Positions 45,201 through 54,299 of a stretch of 58,292 nucleotides of DNA are shown here, piece by piece (positions within the stretch are counted from its first letter, which is position 1; each line of letters begins with the position of its first letter). The stretch spans positions 1 to 58,292 of the forward strand of contig NZ_JARRAF010000029.1 of the NCBI RefSeq assembly GCF_030129945.1, in the 5' to 3' direction. Both the position numbers and the translations under genes were made by a program. Source of the DNA: Parachitinimonas caeni. Its GTDB lineage: Bacteria; Pseudomonadota; Gammaproteobacteria; Burkholderiales; Chitinimonadaceae. The notes under the pieces are model-generated. The model was not told the origin of the DNA. It did not search any database and was given only the letters and a program-made list of their open reading frames with translations.

Positions 45201-48200
45201 CGGTCGTCGATACCGAGTCCGGCCTGGAATGCCTGTGGGAATACGCCACCGGCCGGTTCGATGCCGCGCAGATACAGCAGATGGCCCAGCTCTGGCGGCA
45301 GGGGCTGGATGCCTTGCTGGCTGGCCACCGCCTGACGCTGGCCGAGCTGGTCACCCCCTACCGGCAGGCGCTGCCAGCACCCGGACGCGGGGCCATGCAG
45401 CCGCTCGCCTTCACCCAGATTGCCGACTGGTTTGCCGCCCAGGTGCAAGCCACGCCGGACGCCACCGCCCTGATCAGCCCCCGCCAGACCGTCAGCTACA
45501 TCGCACTGGCGACAATGGCCAACCGGCTGGCGGCCCGCCTGCAGGCCCGATTCCTGCAGGAGGATGCCCCGGCAACGCTGCGCGTTGCGCTCTATCTGGA
45601 TGCCTCGGTTGAGCATGTGGTGGCCCTGCTGGCGCTGGCGCGGCTCAATCTCACCATCGTGCCGCTCGACCCGGCCTATCCCGCCCCGCTGTTGCAGCAG
45701 GTACTGGCGCAAAGCCAGCCGCTGTGTCTGCTCAGCCAGCCATCACAGCGAGCGGCGCTCGATAGCCTGCTGGCCGATGCCCTGCCCGCGCCGCTGCCGT
45801 GCTGGCAGCTGGTCTGCTCACCCACTGCCGATCTGGCCAATGCCGACCTAAGCGATGGCGACGAGCTCATCCACCTGGATGCTGAGGCCGACACCGACTT
45901 GCTGCTGCTGACAGTACCGCCCCCAGCGCAGCGGCCGCTGTACACGCTGTTCACCTCGGGCTCGACCGGCCGCCCCAAGGGCGTGCAAGTGCCCGATGCC
46001 ACGCTCTGCAATCTGCTGCAATGGCAGCAAACGGCCGGCGAGCTGCAGGCGCGTGCCCGCACCCTGCAGTTTTCGATGCTGGCCTTTGATGTGTCGTTTC
46101 AGGAAATCCTCACCACGCTGTGCAGTGGCGGCAGCCTGCAGCTGATTGCGCCCGGCCTGCGGCAGGACATGCCAGCCCTGCTCGCCTGCCTGCAGCAATC
46201 CGGTATCGAACGGCTGTTCATGCCCTGCGTGGCCTTGCAGATGCTGGCTGAGCACGCGGTAAGCCTTGGCGTCTACCCCGAACGGCTGTGCGAAGTGATC
46301 GTCGCGGGCGAGCAGCTGCTCATCAGCCCGGCGATCCGCCAGTGGTTTGGTGGGCTGAAAAATGCCCGTCTGTTCAACCATTACGGCCCGACCGAAACCC
46401 ATGTTGTCAGCAGCCTGTGCCTGCAAGGCGACCCCGCCCGCTGGCCCGAGCGCCCGAGCATCGGCCGCGCCATTGCCAATGCCGAGCTGCGGCTGGTCGA
46501 TGCCGCCGGCCTGCCGCTGCCTGCGGGCTGCCCCGGTGAACTGTGGCTGGGGGGCAGCATGGTGGCGCCGTGTTACCTTGACGCAGCCCACAACACCAGC
46601 CGGTTTGTGACCCTGCCAGATGGCCAGTGCTTCTACCGCAGCGGCGATCTGGCCTGTTTCGACAGCGAAGGCCAGCTGCATTATCTGGGCCGGGAAGATC
46701 AGCAGATCAAGCTCAGCGGCCATCGGCTGGAGCTTGGGCAAGTGGAGGCCGCGCTGTTGAGCCACCCGGCTATCCGTCAGGCGGTGGTGGTAGTCGATGA
46801 GGGCGCGCTGGTGGCCTGCCTGCAATGCCGCGATGCCACGCCGCCCGACGTCCAGGCCCTGCGCACCCATCTGGCGACCCGCCTGCCGCTGCCTGTGCGC
46901 ATCGCCCGCTTCTGCCTGTTGCCGGCCCTGCCTCTCACGGCCAGCGGCAAGCTCGACCGCCGTCAGGTCGCCCAGCTGGCCCAGCAACTGCCGGCCCTCA
47001 GTGAAACCATTGCGGACGAGCATGATCGTTCCAGTCTGGAAGACCGCTTGTGTGAAGCGTTTGTCGCCGCGACCGGCAAAGCAATCAGCGTCAGCCAGCG
47101 CTTTTTCGATGCCGGTGCCGGCAGTCTCGATCTGATGCGTTTTCATCTGCGCTGCACCGCTGGTCTGGGCCTGTCGCTGACCATCCCGACCCTGTTCGAG
47201 CATGTCAGCATCCGCCAGCTGGCGCGCCATCTTTCGCAATCACAGCCTGAGCGTTCCACGGCACTCCCCGTCCCGCATCAGCCCGATGCCGCCATTGCCA
47301 TCATTGGCATGGCGGTGAAATTACCGGGGGCACCCGATCTGGCAGCGTTCTGGCAGCTGGTGGAAAGCGGTGGTCGGGGCATGCGCGACGTGCCGGCCAC
47401 CCAGTCAGCAGAAGGCTGGGTGAATGTGGTCAGCCAGCTCGATGCGCCGCTGGGCTTCGACCCCGAATACTTTGGCATCAGCCGGCAGGAAGCCCGCCTG
47501 ATGGACCCACAACAGCGGCAGTTGCTGATGGCCTGCGTGCAGGCGCTGGCCCATGCCGGCATTGCCGACAGCCGCCGGCAGCGCATCGGCATCGTCGCCA
47601 GCTGTGGCGAGAACACCTACTACCAGCGCCAGTTGCGCGAGGCTGGCGACAGCCTGCCCGACAGCTTTCAAATGGCCTTGCACCACGACAAGGATTTTCT
47701 GGCGAGCAAGGTGGCGTATCACCTCGACCTGACCGGCCCGGCGCTGACCCTGCAGGCTGCCTGTGCCAGCTCGCTGGTTGGCGTGCATCTGGCCGCCGGC
47801 CTGCTGCGGCAGGGCGATAGCGAACTGATGCTGGTGGGTGGTGTGCTGGTCGATAGCCTGCTGAGCCAGGGTTATCGCTACCGGCCGCAGCATATTTTCT
47901 CGAAAGATGGCCATTGCCGGCCGTTCAGCGACGATGCCAGCGGCACCATCGGTGCCAGTGGCGTTGGGGTGGTGGTGCTCAAGCCGCTCGCACAGGCAGA
48001 GCGCGACGGCGACACCATTTACGCTGTGCTGGCCGGCTCGGCCATCAATAACGATGGGGCCGACAAACAGGGCTACACCGCCCCTTCGGTGGCCGGTCAG
48101 CGCGAAGTCATCCGCCTGGCGCTGCAGCGCAGTGGGCAGCGCGCGGCCGACATCGGCTATGTCGAGGCACACGGCACCGGCACCCAGCTGGGTGATCCGA

Positions 48201-51200
48201 TCGAAGTGGCCGCGCTGCAGCAGGCGTATGCCGACGATTCGCCTGCACACTGTGCGCTCGCTTCGGTGAAAAGCCAGATCGGCCACCTTGGCGCCGCCGC
48301 TGGCGTGGTCGGCCTGATCCGCGCCACGCTGGCGGTTTACCACGGGCAGATTCCGCCGAATGTGGATTTTCACGCACCCAACCCGCAGATCGGCCCGTCG
48401 CTTGCGCCCTTTTATATACCGCGCGCGGCCCTGCCCTGGCCGGCAGGGCAGCCCCGTCTGGCTGCAGTCAGCAGCTTTGGCATTGGCGGCACCAATGCGC
48501 ATGTGCTGATCCGCGCTGGTGACCCAGCCCCCTCCACCAGCGAGGCACCACCGCCCTGCCTGCTGCTGTCGGCCAGCAGCGAAGCCAGCCTGCGGCAGGA
48601 TGCCGCCCGCATCGCCGACTATCTGGCCACGCATCCCGCAGCCTTGCCGCGCGTGCTGCGCCATCTGCAGGCTGGTCGCCCCGCCAGTGACTGGCGGCTG
48701 GCCGCCGTATGCCCGGATGTAGCCAGCGCCATCGCCGCCCTGCGGCAGCCCGTGGTCAGCCGGCCAAGCCGTCAGGAGACGCCGCGCCCGGCCACCGGGC
48801 TGGATGCGCCATCGCTGGTGCAAGCGTGGCACGAAGGCGCACAGTTCAGCTGGCCGGCCGGCCCGGCGCCGGCGCCTTGGGACTTTCCACCGCCCGCATT
48901 CCAACTGGCCGATTACGATTTGACCCCCAGCACCACGACCAGCGCCCACGACAACGCCGCAGCCGGCAGCGCTGCACACCAGCCGGGAGAGTCAATCAAG
49001 GTACCCCAGCCCACATGGCCAACCCGACTGCCGGCCAGCCAGTGGCTGCATCAGCCAGTCTGGGCCCGCCAGAAATGGCAGCTGCTGCCCCCCTTGGCGC
49101 CCCGCCCCGCTACCTTGCTGGTCCTGACTGACGCCCCCATCGCCCCGCTTGAATGGCAGGATCTGACTGCGGCCTATCAACGCACGGTAGTGGTCAGCAT
49201 CGCCAGTCATTTTCACCAGCAGAGCAACGACCATTACGGGCTCGACCCGGCTTCGGCCAGCCACTGGTCGTCGCTGCTGGCAGCGCTGGCACTTGGCGAG
49301 CAAGCGCTGGACTGGCTGAATCTGCTGCCGCTCACGCTCGCGGCCGAAGTAAGCCCCGGCGCGATGGCGCAGGCGCAATCAGCTTGCATTGATGTACCGG
49401 CCGCCCTGTTGCAGGCAAAGGGGCCATCCGGCTTGCGGCTGTTCTGCCTGTCGGTGGACGCGCAGCCGGTGGATGGCCCGGTGCGGCGGCCCTTGGCCGG
49501 CTTGCTGGCCGGCCTCTGCACCGTAGTCGAGCAGGAACACGCCGTGCCCTGCTACTGGCTGGATCTGCCGGAACCGGAGCCCGACCCTGAGTACGATTCT
49601 GACGAGGAACAAAGATCAGCGCTGACTGGCTGGGGGCTGAGCATCGCTCATCTGATGGCAGACCCGCCGCCTGAGGTACGCAAGCTGGCGCTACGGCCCA
49701 GTTTTCTGTGGCAGCAGGCGCTGGTACCGCTGACTTTGCCTGTGCCGCAACGCGCACTATGGCCGGTCGAGGCCGGGCGTCATGTGGTGATGGGCGGCGC
49801 GGGCGGCATTGGCCAGAGCCTTGCTGCCTGGCTGCTGCAACAATCCCCATCGTGCCGGCTGGTGTTGCTGGCCCGGCGGGCCGAGTTGCCCGCCAGCCTG
49901 CGAGACTGGGCTGATCGCATCGAGATGCTGGCGGTGGACTTTGCCGACAGCGCCTCGTGCGAACAGGCGCTGGTCCGATTGTTGGCGTCGAAGCAGCCGG
50001 TCAATCTGGTGGTGCATGCGGTGGGCACGGCAGCGGGTGGCTTGATTCGCCAGCGTGACGCCAGCGCTATGCGCGAGGCCCAGCTGGCCAAATGGCAGGC
50101 AGCCTGGCTGATGGAGCGGCTGATCGGCCGCTATCAACCGGCGTTTGCCGTCTACTGCTCGTCGATGGCCAGCCACTTTGGCGGCATCGGCCAGCTCGAT
50201 TACGCCGCTGGCAACGGCCTGCTCGATGCCTTGGCCCATTATCGCACCAGCCCCTTTGATGACACCTGCCGCATCAGCATCAACTGGGACGTCTGGCGCG
50301 AGGTCGGCATGGCCAGCACCGCCTTGCGCCAGGACAGCCGGCATCAGGCCCATCGGGCGGTCGGCCTGAGTGTGGCAGAGGGTCAGCAGCTGTTTGCGCA
50401 GGCGCTGCAGGCTGGGTTGCCGCAGATCATGATCTCGACCACGGCGCTGGATCAGGCTAGCTGCTTTTACGCCACGAAAGCCACGCCGGCCGCAACTGCC
50501 CCAGCCATCGCCCCCGCAGCGGCGTCTGCAAATCTCGATGGCCTGCGCCAGCGTTTGCATGACAGCCTTTGCCAATGGCTGGGGCTGGATGCCCTCGATG
50601 CGCGGACTTCGCTCTACGATCTCGGCGCCGATTCACTGACCTTGCTCGATCTGATCGACGCCATCCAGCAGCACAGCGGTATCTCGCTGACACTGGCGCA
50701 GTTCGGACATCAGGTGAGTCTGGATGAAGTCATGGACCTGATCGACGACGCCACCTCGGCCATCGCGCCTGCCGCCGCCGTCAATCTGCAGGTGTGGCAA
50801 ACCGGTGACGGTCACGACTTGCTATGCCTGATCCATCCGGTAGGGGGGGATATTCAGGCTTATCGGCCGCTGGTCGCCGCGCTGCCCTCTCATCTGACGG
50901 TCTGCCTGATCGCCGACCCGGCGCTGCAGACCGATTCCGATTTGAACTGGTCACTGGCCGAGCGGGCGCAGCATTACTACGCTGCCTTGCAGGCGCGTTT
51001 TCCGGCACAGGGCTGGCGCTGGCAGCTGGCGGGCTGGAGTTTTGGCGGCTGGGTGGCGCTGGCGCTGGCAGCCTTGGCCGAAAACGCTGGCCAGCCTGCG
51101 CAACGCCTGCATCTGATCGACCCGCCCCCACCCGGCAGCGGCTCGCAGTTCCAGCATTATTCGAGCACGCAGCTGGAGGCCGTGTTCGCCCGCGAATTGC

Positions 51201-51541
51201 AGCTAGGCGCGAACGATAGCCATGCCTACGCGGCGAGGCTGGCCCGTTGCTGTCAGGCCAATCTGGCCAGCATGGTGGGAGTCGAACTGCCCAGGCTGGC
51301 GCAGACGCCCGTGCAACTCTCTCTGGCCTGCCAGCTCACGCCGGGCCTGCCGGGGCCAGCGCTGCCGGCGGCGGCCCAGCTCGGGTTGTGGCAGACCCAG
51401 CTCCCACGGCTCGACCGCTGGCAGATGCTGGAATGTGACCACTACGCCATCGTGCGCCCGCCGCATGTTGTCGCAATCGCTGCGGCGGTCTCGGAGCCTC
51501 TGCCTGTGGTTAACACGCCACCGCATTCACCCCGTTTATGA
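42227..51541 (+). CDS. NRPS4: A(Ile-like)-T-C-A(Pro)-T-KS-(no AT)-KR-ACP-TE hybrid
   Basis: 3104 residues from ATG 42227 with AAGGGAGG upstream. It opens with a bare loading A domain (about 8-495, code DAFFLGVTFK, aliphatic, best Ile) and T (GNGGDSLKAL). Then C (about 612-1048, HHIVVDGWS), A (about 1062-1585, code DVQFIAHVVK = Pro) and T (DAGAGSLDL). The polyketide module has KS (about 1685-2095) with active Cys1846 in QAACASSL, EAHGTGT and KSQIGHLGAAAG. A linker (about 2095-2230) carries only remnants of AT-flanking sequence. KR (about 2265-2755) has GGAGGIGQSL and the SSM...DYAAGN catalytic residues. ACP (LGADSL, Ser about 2803) and TE (GWSFGG, Ser about 2939; CDHYAIV) follow. Predicted product: an Ile-Pro unit extended by one malonate and reduced to a beta-hydroxy acid. 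The AT must act in trans. Confidence 0.93.
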   Translation: MQTKLPNPTLAAAVLAQCQRSPDAIAIDDAGIALSYAELEARSRQMAHGLLQAGIEPGQPVAIGLPRSWQLVCGMLAILRLGGTVVPLDQQSPPERLQHILGDSGSVAIIDDGAQAVTPGDGPPSLSLASLLATAGEAPLPAANAAPCCFLFYTSGTTGQPKGVRVRDAGILRLAEPGYIDLALAQRFACLSNPAFDALSFEVWVPLLRGGCCVIFSDALVQQPDRFAQALLTQRIDTLFMTVALFNTLADRQPDCFAGLRQLLIGGEQLNAPLLRRWYQHNAGSRCQIHNVYGPTETTTFALCYPIPPDFSGEVIPIGQPLAATGIALVVEGERAAAAGEVAELYLSGDGVAEGYQQLPEETARRFVRLPWLDGGQQRFYRTGDLVRRNAEGQIEYVGRQDRQVKVRGFRIEPGELERQILRHPAIRQAYVCTRRNARDDSNELLAYVVLQADLAFEAFDRHLAEHLPAYMRPHWIYLVDALPLNANGKVDQARLLQRQDLHWRHGDAGQQAHTPWQTEVLQLIGRVLGVPDLRLHDRWLGNGGDSLKALRLRFEVRQRWGCELAQASILQQDFGQLATTLASARDAQAQQRGQPDCQLYPPLPAASALQVAAATSEQQRLWLLQQQQPADCSYNVDLAFRLQGELSLGALHQALNALVCRHPALRTAFIAHEDGLQQQVCPPYDPCTFAADAAHAAPCLDEASWRMRAQLLAATPFDLAQPRLFTAHWLPLAPRHGILLLHLHHIVVDGWSLNLLLRDLSALYAAAQQGQPLLPPTATISPLDANRWQAEWFASPAYQPLRTQLQTLYQTAIASEPALPFAQAERGGRAHCLRESVDVVRRTALDRLGADLGLTRFQLLLCVFSWSLYGVTGRSQQRIASPVANRPLADFAESVGMFANTVLLPQQLAPDANLLSLLQTQAAQIQRVLDLQDVALAHALADSPAAQAEGAGFDSLFVLENTDFSQLALPGSRCRVEWLAPVQAKCPLTLSVVDTESGLECLWEYATGRFDAAQIQQMAQLWRQGLDALLAGHRLTLAELVTPYRQALPAPGRGAMQPLAFTQIADWFAAQVQATPDATALISPRQTVSYIALATMANRLAARLQARFLQEDAPATLRVALYLDASVEHVVALLALARLNLTIVPLDPAYPAPLLQQVLAQSQPLCLLSQPSQRAALDSLLADALPAPLPCWQLVCSPTADLANADLSDGDELIHLDAEADTDLLLLTVPPPAQRPLYTLFTSGSTGRPKGVQVPDATLCNLLQWQQTAGELQARARTLQFSMLAFDVSFQEILTTLCSGGSLQLIAPGLRQDMPALLACLQQSGIERLFMPCVALQMLAEHAVSLGVYPERLCEVIVAGEQLLISPAIRQWFGGLKNARLFNHYGPTETHVVSSLCLQGDPARWPERPSIGRAIANAELRLVDAAGLPLPAGCPGELWLGGSMVAPCYLDAAHNTSRFVTLPDGQCFYRSGDLACFDSEGQLHYLGREDQQIKLSGHRLELGQVEAALLSHPAIRQAVVVVDEGALVACLQCRDATPPDVQALRTHLATRLPLPVRIARFCLLPALPLTASGKLDRRQVAQLAQQLPALSETIADEHDRSSLEDRLCEAFVAATGKAISVSQRFFDAGAGSLDLMRFHLRCTAGLGLSLTIPTLFEHVSIRQLARHLSQSQPERSTALPVPHQPDAAIAIIGMAVKLPGAPDLAAFWQLVESGGRGMRDVPATQSAEGWVNVVSQLDAPLGFDPEYFGISRQEARLMDPQQRQLLMACVQALAHAGIADSRRQRIGIVASCGENTYYQRQLREAGDSLPDSFQMALHHDKDFLASKVAYHLDLTGPALTLQAACASSLVGVHLAAGLLRQGDSELMLVGGVLVDSLLSQGYRYRPQHIFSKDGHCRPFSDDASGTIGASGVGVVVLKPLAQAERDGDTIYAVLAGSAINNDGADKQGYTAPSVAGQREVIRLALQRSGQRAADIGYVEAHGTGTQLGDPIEVAALQQAYADDSPAHCALASVKSQIGHLGAAAGVVGLIRATLAVYHGQIPPNVDFHAPNPQIGPSLAPFYIPRAALPWPAGQPRLAAVSSFGIGGTNAHVLIRAGDPAPSTSEAPPPCLLLSASSEASLRQDAARIADYLATHPAALPRVLRHLQAGRPASDWRLAAVCPDVASAIAALRQPVVSRPSRQETPRPATGLDAPSLVQAWHEGAQFSWPAGPAPAPWDFPPPAFQLADYDLTPSTTTSAHDNAAAGSAAHQPGESIKVPQPTWPTRLPASQWLHQPVWARQKWQLLPPLAPRPATLLVLTDAPIAPLEWQDLTAAYQRTVVVSIASHFHQQSNDHYGLDPASASHWSSLLAALALGEQALDWLNLLPLTLAAEVSPGAMAQAQSACIDVPAALLQAKGPSGLRLFCLSVDAQPVDGPVRRPLAGLLAGLCTVVEQEHAVPCYWLDLPEPEPDPEYDSDEEQRSALTGWGLSIAHLMADPPPEVRKLALRPSFLWQQALVPLTLPVPQRALWPVEAGRHVVMGGAGGIGQSLAAWLLQQSPSCRLVLLARRAELPASLRDWADRIEMLAVDFADSASCEQALVRLLASKQPVNLVVHAVGTAAGGLIRQRDASAMREAQLAKWQAAWLMERLIGRYQPAFAVYCSSMASHFGGIGQLDYAAGNGLLDALAHYRTSPFDDTCRISINWDVWREVGMASTALRQDSRHQAHRAVGLSVAEGQQLFAQALQAGLPQIMISTTALDQASCFYATKATPAATAPAIAPAAASANLDGLRQRLHDSLCQWLGLDALDARTSLYDLGADSLTLLDLIDAIQQHSGISLTLAQFGHQVSLDEVMDLIDDATSAIAPAAAVNLQVWQTGDGHDLLCLIHPVGGDIQAYRPLVAALPSHLTVCLIADPALQTDSDLNWSLAERAQHYYAALQARFPAQGWRWQLAGWSFGGWVALALAALAENAGQPAQRLHLIDPPPPGSGSQFQHYSSTQLEAVFARELQLGANDSHAYAARLARCCQANLASMVGVELPRLAQTPVQLSLACQLTPGLPGPALPAAAQLGLWQTQLPRLDRWQMLECDHYAIVRPPHVVAIAAAVSEPLPVVNTPPHSPRL

Positions 51542-51554
51542 GAATGGAACCTGC

Positions 51555-52439
51555 ATGCAGAACCTTGTGAAGCACATCGCAGATACCCTGCTGGGCATTG
51601 GCCAGCTGGTACTGATCGCCGGGGCGGTGGTCAGCCTGTTCGGGCTGTTTGAACTCTGGCGGGCGGCAGGCCGTGGCGGCGGCATCCGCCATCGCGCCTA
51701 TAACCTGCTGATCTTTGGCCTCAACTTCACCGGCATGGCGATAGTGGGACTGGTGCTCGATCCACTGGAAGCCAAGCTGCCAAATCACGGCCTGATCGGC
51801 TGGCTGTTCCCCGACTGGAAGCACGAGGGGTGGCATGGCCCGCTGCTGGCAACGCTGGTGTATGCGCTGGTGTATGATTTTTTCCACTATTGGGCGCACC
51901 GGGCCCAGCATGAGATCCCCGTGCTGTGGCTGTTTCACCGGGTTCATCATGATGATGCCGCAATGGATGCCTCGACTTCGGTAAGGCACAGCCTGGGGGC
52001 GGGGGTGGCTGGTACTTTGCTGGCGCACTTTCCAACCTACCTCGTCTGTGGCGGTGGTTTGCTGCCCTACGCCGGCTCGGTGGCGCTGTTCTGGGTCTGG
52101 TTCTTTTTCAGCCACGCCAATCTGCGCCTGCATTTGGGCTGGCTGGGCTGGCTGATTGTCGGGCCGCAGCAGCATCGCATCCATCATGGTGTCTCGGTTG
52201 CCTACCACAATCGCAACTACGCGCAGTTCTTTCCGATTTACGACTGGCTGTTCGGCACCCTGCGCCAACCGCTGCCCGATGAGTGGCCAGAAACGGGTGT
52301 TGCCGGCGAACAGCCTTCCACCAACCCGCTGCGACAGGTGTTCATGCCCTGGCGCAGCCGCCCCCAACGCGCTGACGCGACAACCGCTCCCACCCCCAGT
52401 GGAGCGCCCCCCGCCAGCGAAGGAGCTTCTTCGTCATGA
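51555..52439 (+). CDS. Membrane di-iron fatty acid hydroxylase/sterol desaturase superfamily protein
   Basis: 294 residues from ATG 51555, 13 bp after the NRPS4 stop; the frame is open far upstream inside NRPS4, but homology starts here. It has several hydrophobic segments (about 10-32, 45-66, 93-112, 150-195) and the three His clusters of the superfamily: HYWAHRAQH, HRVHH and HRIHHG. These bind two irons and insert oxygen into unactivated C-H bonds. The C-terminal 40 residues are Pro/Ala/Ser-rich and dispensable-looking. Being inside the operon, it may hydroxylate an aminoacyl side chain or the released product, perhaps creating an ester-forming hydroxyl; substrate unknown. The stop overlaps the next start (ATGA). 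Confidence 0.85.
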   Translation: MQNLVKHIADTLLGIGQLVLIAGAVVSLFGLFELWRAAGRGGGIRHRAYNLLIFGLNFTGMAIVGLVLDPLEAKLPNHGLIGWLFPDWKHEGWHGPLLATLVYALVYDFFHYWAHRAQHEIPVLWLFHRVHHDDAAMDASTSVRHSLGAGVAGTLLAHFPTYLVCGGGLLPYAGSVALFWVWFFFSHANLRLHLGWLGWLIVGPQQHRIHHGVSVAYHNRNYAQFFPIYDWLFGTLRQPLPDEWPETGVAGEQPSTNPLRQVFMPWRSRPQRADATTAPTPSGAPPASEGASSS

Positions 52440-53230
52440 CTACCTTGGTTCAACCAGCCCTCAATCCCTCGCTGCCGCAGTACGAACCGTGGTTCTGCCG
52501 CTCGATGTTGCAGAGTGCACCCGTGCGCCTGTTCTGCTTTCCGTTTGCCGGGGGTAATGCCACCACCTTTTTATCGTGGCAGGCCCACCTCGGCCCGCAG
52601 ATCGAGTTATGTGCGATACAACCGCCCGCCCGGGGCGCCCGCCTGCTCGAACCACCACTCGACACCATGCCGGCCTTGCTGGATGCGCTGCTGCCGGCCA
52701 TCACCCCCAAGCTCGATCGCCCATTTGCCTTTTTCGGCCATAGCCTGGGCGGCCTGGTGGCATTCGAACTGGCACGCGCCTTGCGCCGACAGGGCCTGCC
52801 GCTGCCGGACAGCCTGTGGATATCCGGCACCGAAGGCCCGCAAACCCGCCAGTTACGTGACACCCTGCACACCTTGCCCGATGCCGGGCTGATCGCGGCA
52901 CTGCGCGACTACAACGGCACGCCCGCAGCCTTGCTGGAAGACGCCGAATTGATGGCGCTGGTCTTGCCCGGTGTACGCGGCGACTTTGCGGTGGCTGAGC
53001 GCTATGCCTATCAGCAGGAAGCGCCGCTGGATCTGCCGATCCATCTGCTGCTGGCCGATGCCGACCCTTGGGTGGATGCCGAACGTGCGTCCGGCTGGGC
53101 GCGTGAGTCGTCCCGGCCCTTGCAGACCGACACCTATGCAGGTGACCACTTTTTCATCCAGCCCCATATGGCAGCCATCACCGCACGGTTGCGGCAGGCG
53201 CTGACGAAACACGAGGTAGCCTTGCCATGA
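52436..53230 (+). CDS. Type II thioesterase
   Basis: 264 residues. Alpha/beta-hydrolase of the GrsT/RifR type: RLFCFPFAGGNATTF near the N-terminus, nucleophile motif FGHSLGG (Ser103), LLLADADPWV (Asp208 or Asp210) and GDHFFI (His238). Such free-standing enzymes clear wrongly loaded or stalled thioesters from T domains and keep assembly lines running. It overlaps the hydroxylase stop and the following GSCFA gene start, both as ATGA, so it is translationally coupled within the cluster. Confidence 0.92.
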   Translation: MTTLVQPALNPSLPQYEPWFCRSMLQSAPVRLFCFPFAGGNATTFLSWQAHLGPQIELCAIQPPARGARLLEPPLDTMPALLDALLPAITPKLDRPFAFFGHSLGGLVAFELARALRRQGLPLPDSLWISGTEGPQTRQLRDTLHTLPDAGLIAALRDYNGTPAALLEDAELMALVLPGVRGDFAVAERYAYQQEAPLDLPIHLLLADADPWVDAERASGWARESSRPLQTDTYAGDHFFIQPHMAAITARLRQALTKHEVALP

Positions 53231-54270
53231 GCCAGAACCCCTACATGCAACAGCCACCACGCGCCTTCTGGCGTAGCGCCATTGCTGAGCGGGCCATGCA
53301 TGAGATCGACGCCCTGTGGCAACCCAAATTTACCTTATGTCGCGGCGACACCCTGATCACCGCCGGTTCCTGTTTTGCCCAGCACATCAGCCGCGCCCTG
53401 GTGGCAGAAGGCATGCACTGGCTGGATGCCGAACCCACCCCAGCCGATCTGAGCGCGGCTGAAGCACAGGCCCGAAACTATGGGGTGTTTTCCTTCCGTA
53501 CCGGCAATCTCTATACCGCCGCCATGCTGCGGCAATGGCTGGAATGGGCACTGGGCAAGCGCCCCCTGCCCACCGAGCTCTGGCAGGAAGGCGAACGCTG
53601 GTTTGATCCGCTTCGCCCCGCCATCGAGCCGGACGGTTTTGCCAGCGCCGATGCCGTGCATGCGGCACGCGAGATCACCCTGCAGGCCATCCGTACTGCG
53701 GTGGAGGAAGCACGCTGTCTGGTATTCACCCTCGGCCTCACCGAAGCCTGGGTGGATCGTCAGCAAGCTCTGGTCTACCCGGTCTGCCCTGGCACCGTAC
53801 ACGGCCGGTTTGATGCGGACCGGCACACATTTCACAACTTCCGCTACGACGAGATCGACACCGACCTGCGCGCCGCCCTCGCTCTGCTGCGTGAAGCCAA
53901 CCCGCTGATCAGGATTCTGCTCACCGTCTCACCCGTCCCGCTGACCGCTACCGCCAGCACGGCGCATGTACTGGTCGCCAACAGCCATTCCAAGTCGGTG
54001 CTGCGGGCAGTGGCTGGCCAGCTGGCCAGCGAGCTGGCGTACGTGGATTACTTTCCGTCGTATGAACTGATCAGCAGCCACCCTTTCAAGGCTGCGTTTT
54101 ACGAGCCGAATCTACGGCAGGTCACCGCCGAGGGGGTGGCCTTTGTCATGCAGCAGTTCTTCGCAGCGATCCGGCCTGCTGCGAGCCCGTTCAGCCCACC
54201 CGCCAAACCCTTGGCAGCCGATGATCTGGTGTGTGAAGACTCGGTGCTGGACTACTACAGCCAGGCATGA
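53227..54270 (+). CDS. GSCFA domain protein (SGNH-like fold)
   Basis: 347 residues. The defining motif TAGSCFAQHI is at residues 45-54, with Ser48 in the position of an SGNH nucleophile. The central part includes LVFTLGLTEAWVDR, YDEIDTDL and LTVSPVPL, usual for GSCFA proteins. The family is poorly characterised; it is related to SGNH/GDSL esterases and found near polysaccharide and natural-product genes. Placement between a type II TE and an SGNH hydrolase suggests work on an ester or amide of the peptide product, either making or cutting it. The start overlaps the TE gene's stop (ATGA). The family call is firm; the biochemical role is unknown. Confidence 0.8.
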   Translation: MSQNPYMQQPPRAFWRSAIAERAMHEIDALWQPKFTLCRGDTLITAGSCFAQHISRALVAEGMHWLDAEPTPADLSAAEAQARNYGVFSFRTGNLYTAAMLRQWLEWALGKRPLPTELWQEGERWFDPLRPAIEPDGFASADAVHAAREITLQAIRTAVEEARCLVFTLGLTEAWVDRQQALVYPVCPGTVHGRFDADRHTFHNFRYDEIDTDLRAALALLREANPLIRILLTVSPVPLTATASTAHVLVANSHSKSVLRAVAGQLASELAYVDYFPSYELISSHPFKAAFYEPNLRQVTAEGVAFVMQQFFAAIRPAASPFSPPAKPLAADDLVCEDSVLDYYSQA

Positions 54271-54299
54271 ATCCGACGATTGAAGAAGGAAGCCCATCC

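Noticed and set aside
42614-48979. Several long - strand ORFs opposite the NRPS genes (42614-44011, 45848-47239, 47405-48979)
   Set aside because: High GC third positions keep antisense frames open. Products are low-complexity and the sense strand encodes continuous A, C, KS and KR domains.
48510-49020. Hidden acyltransferase domain in NRPS4
   Set aside because: About 170 residues is too short for an AT, and no GHSxG active-site or substrate motif is present.
51222-51554. Upstream extension of the hydroxylase frame inside NRPS4
   Set aside because: The NRPS4 TE domain occupies this DNA in another frame. The hydroxylase N-terminus with its first hydrophobic segment starts at ATG 51555.
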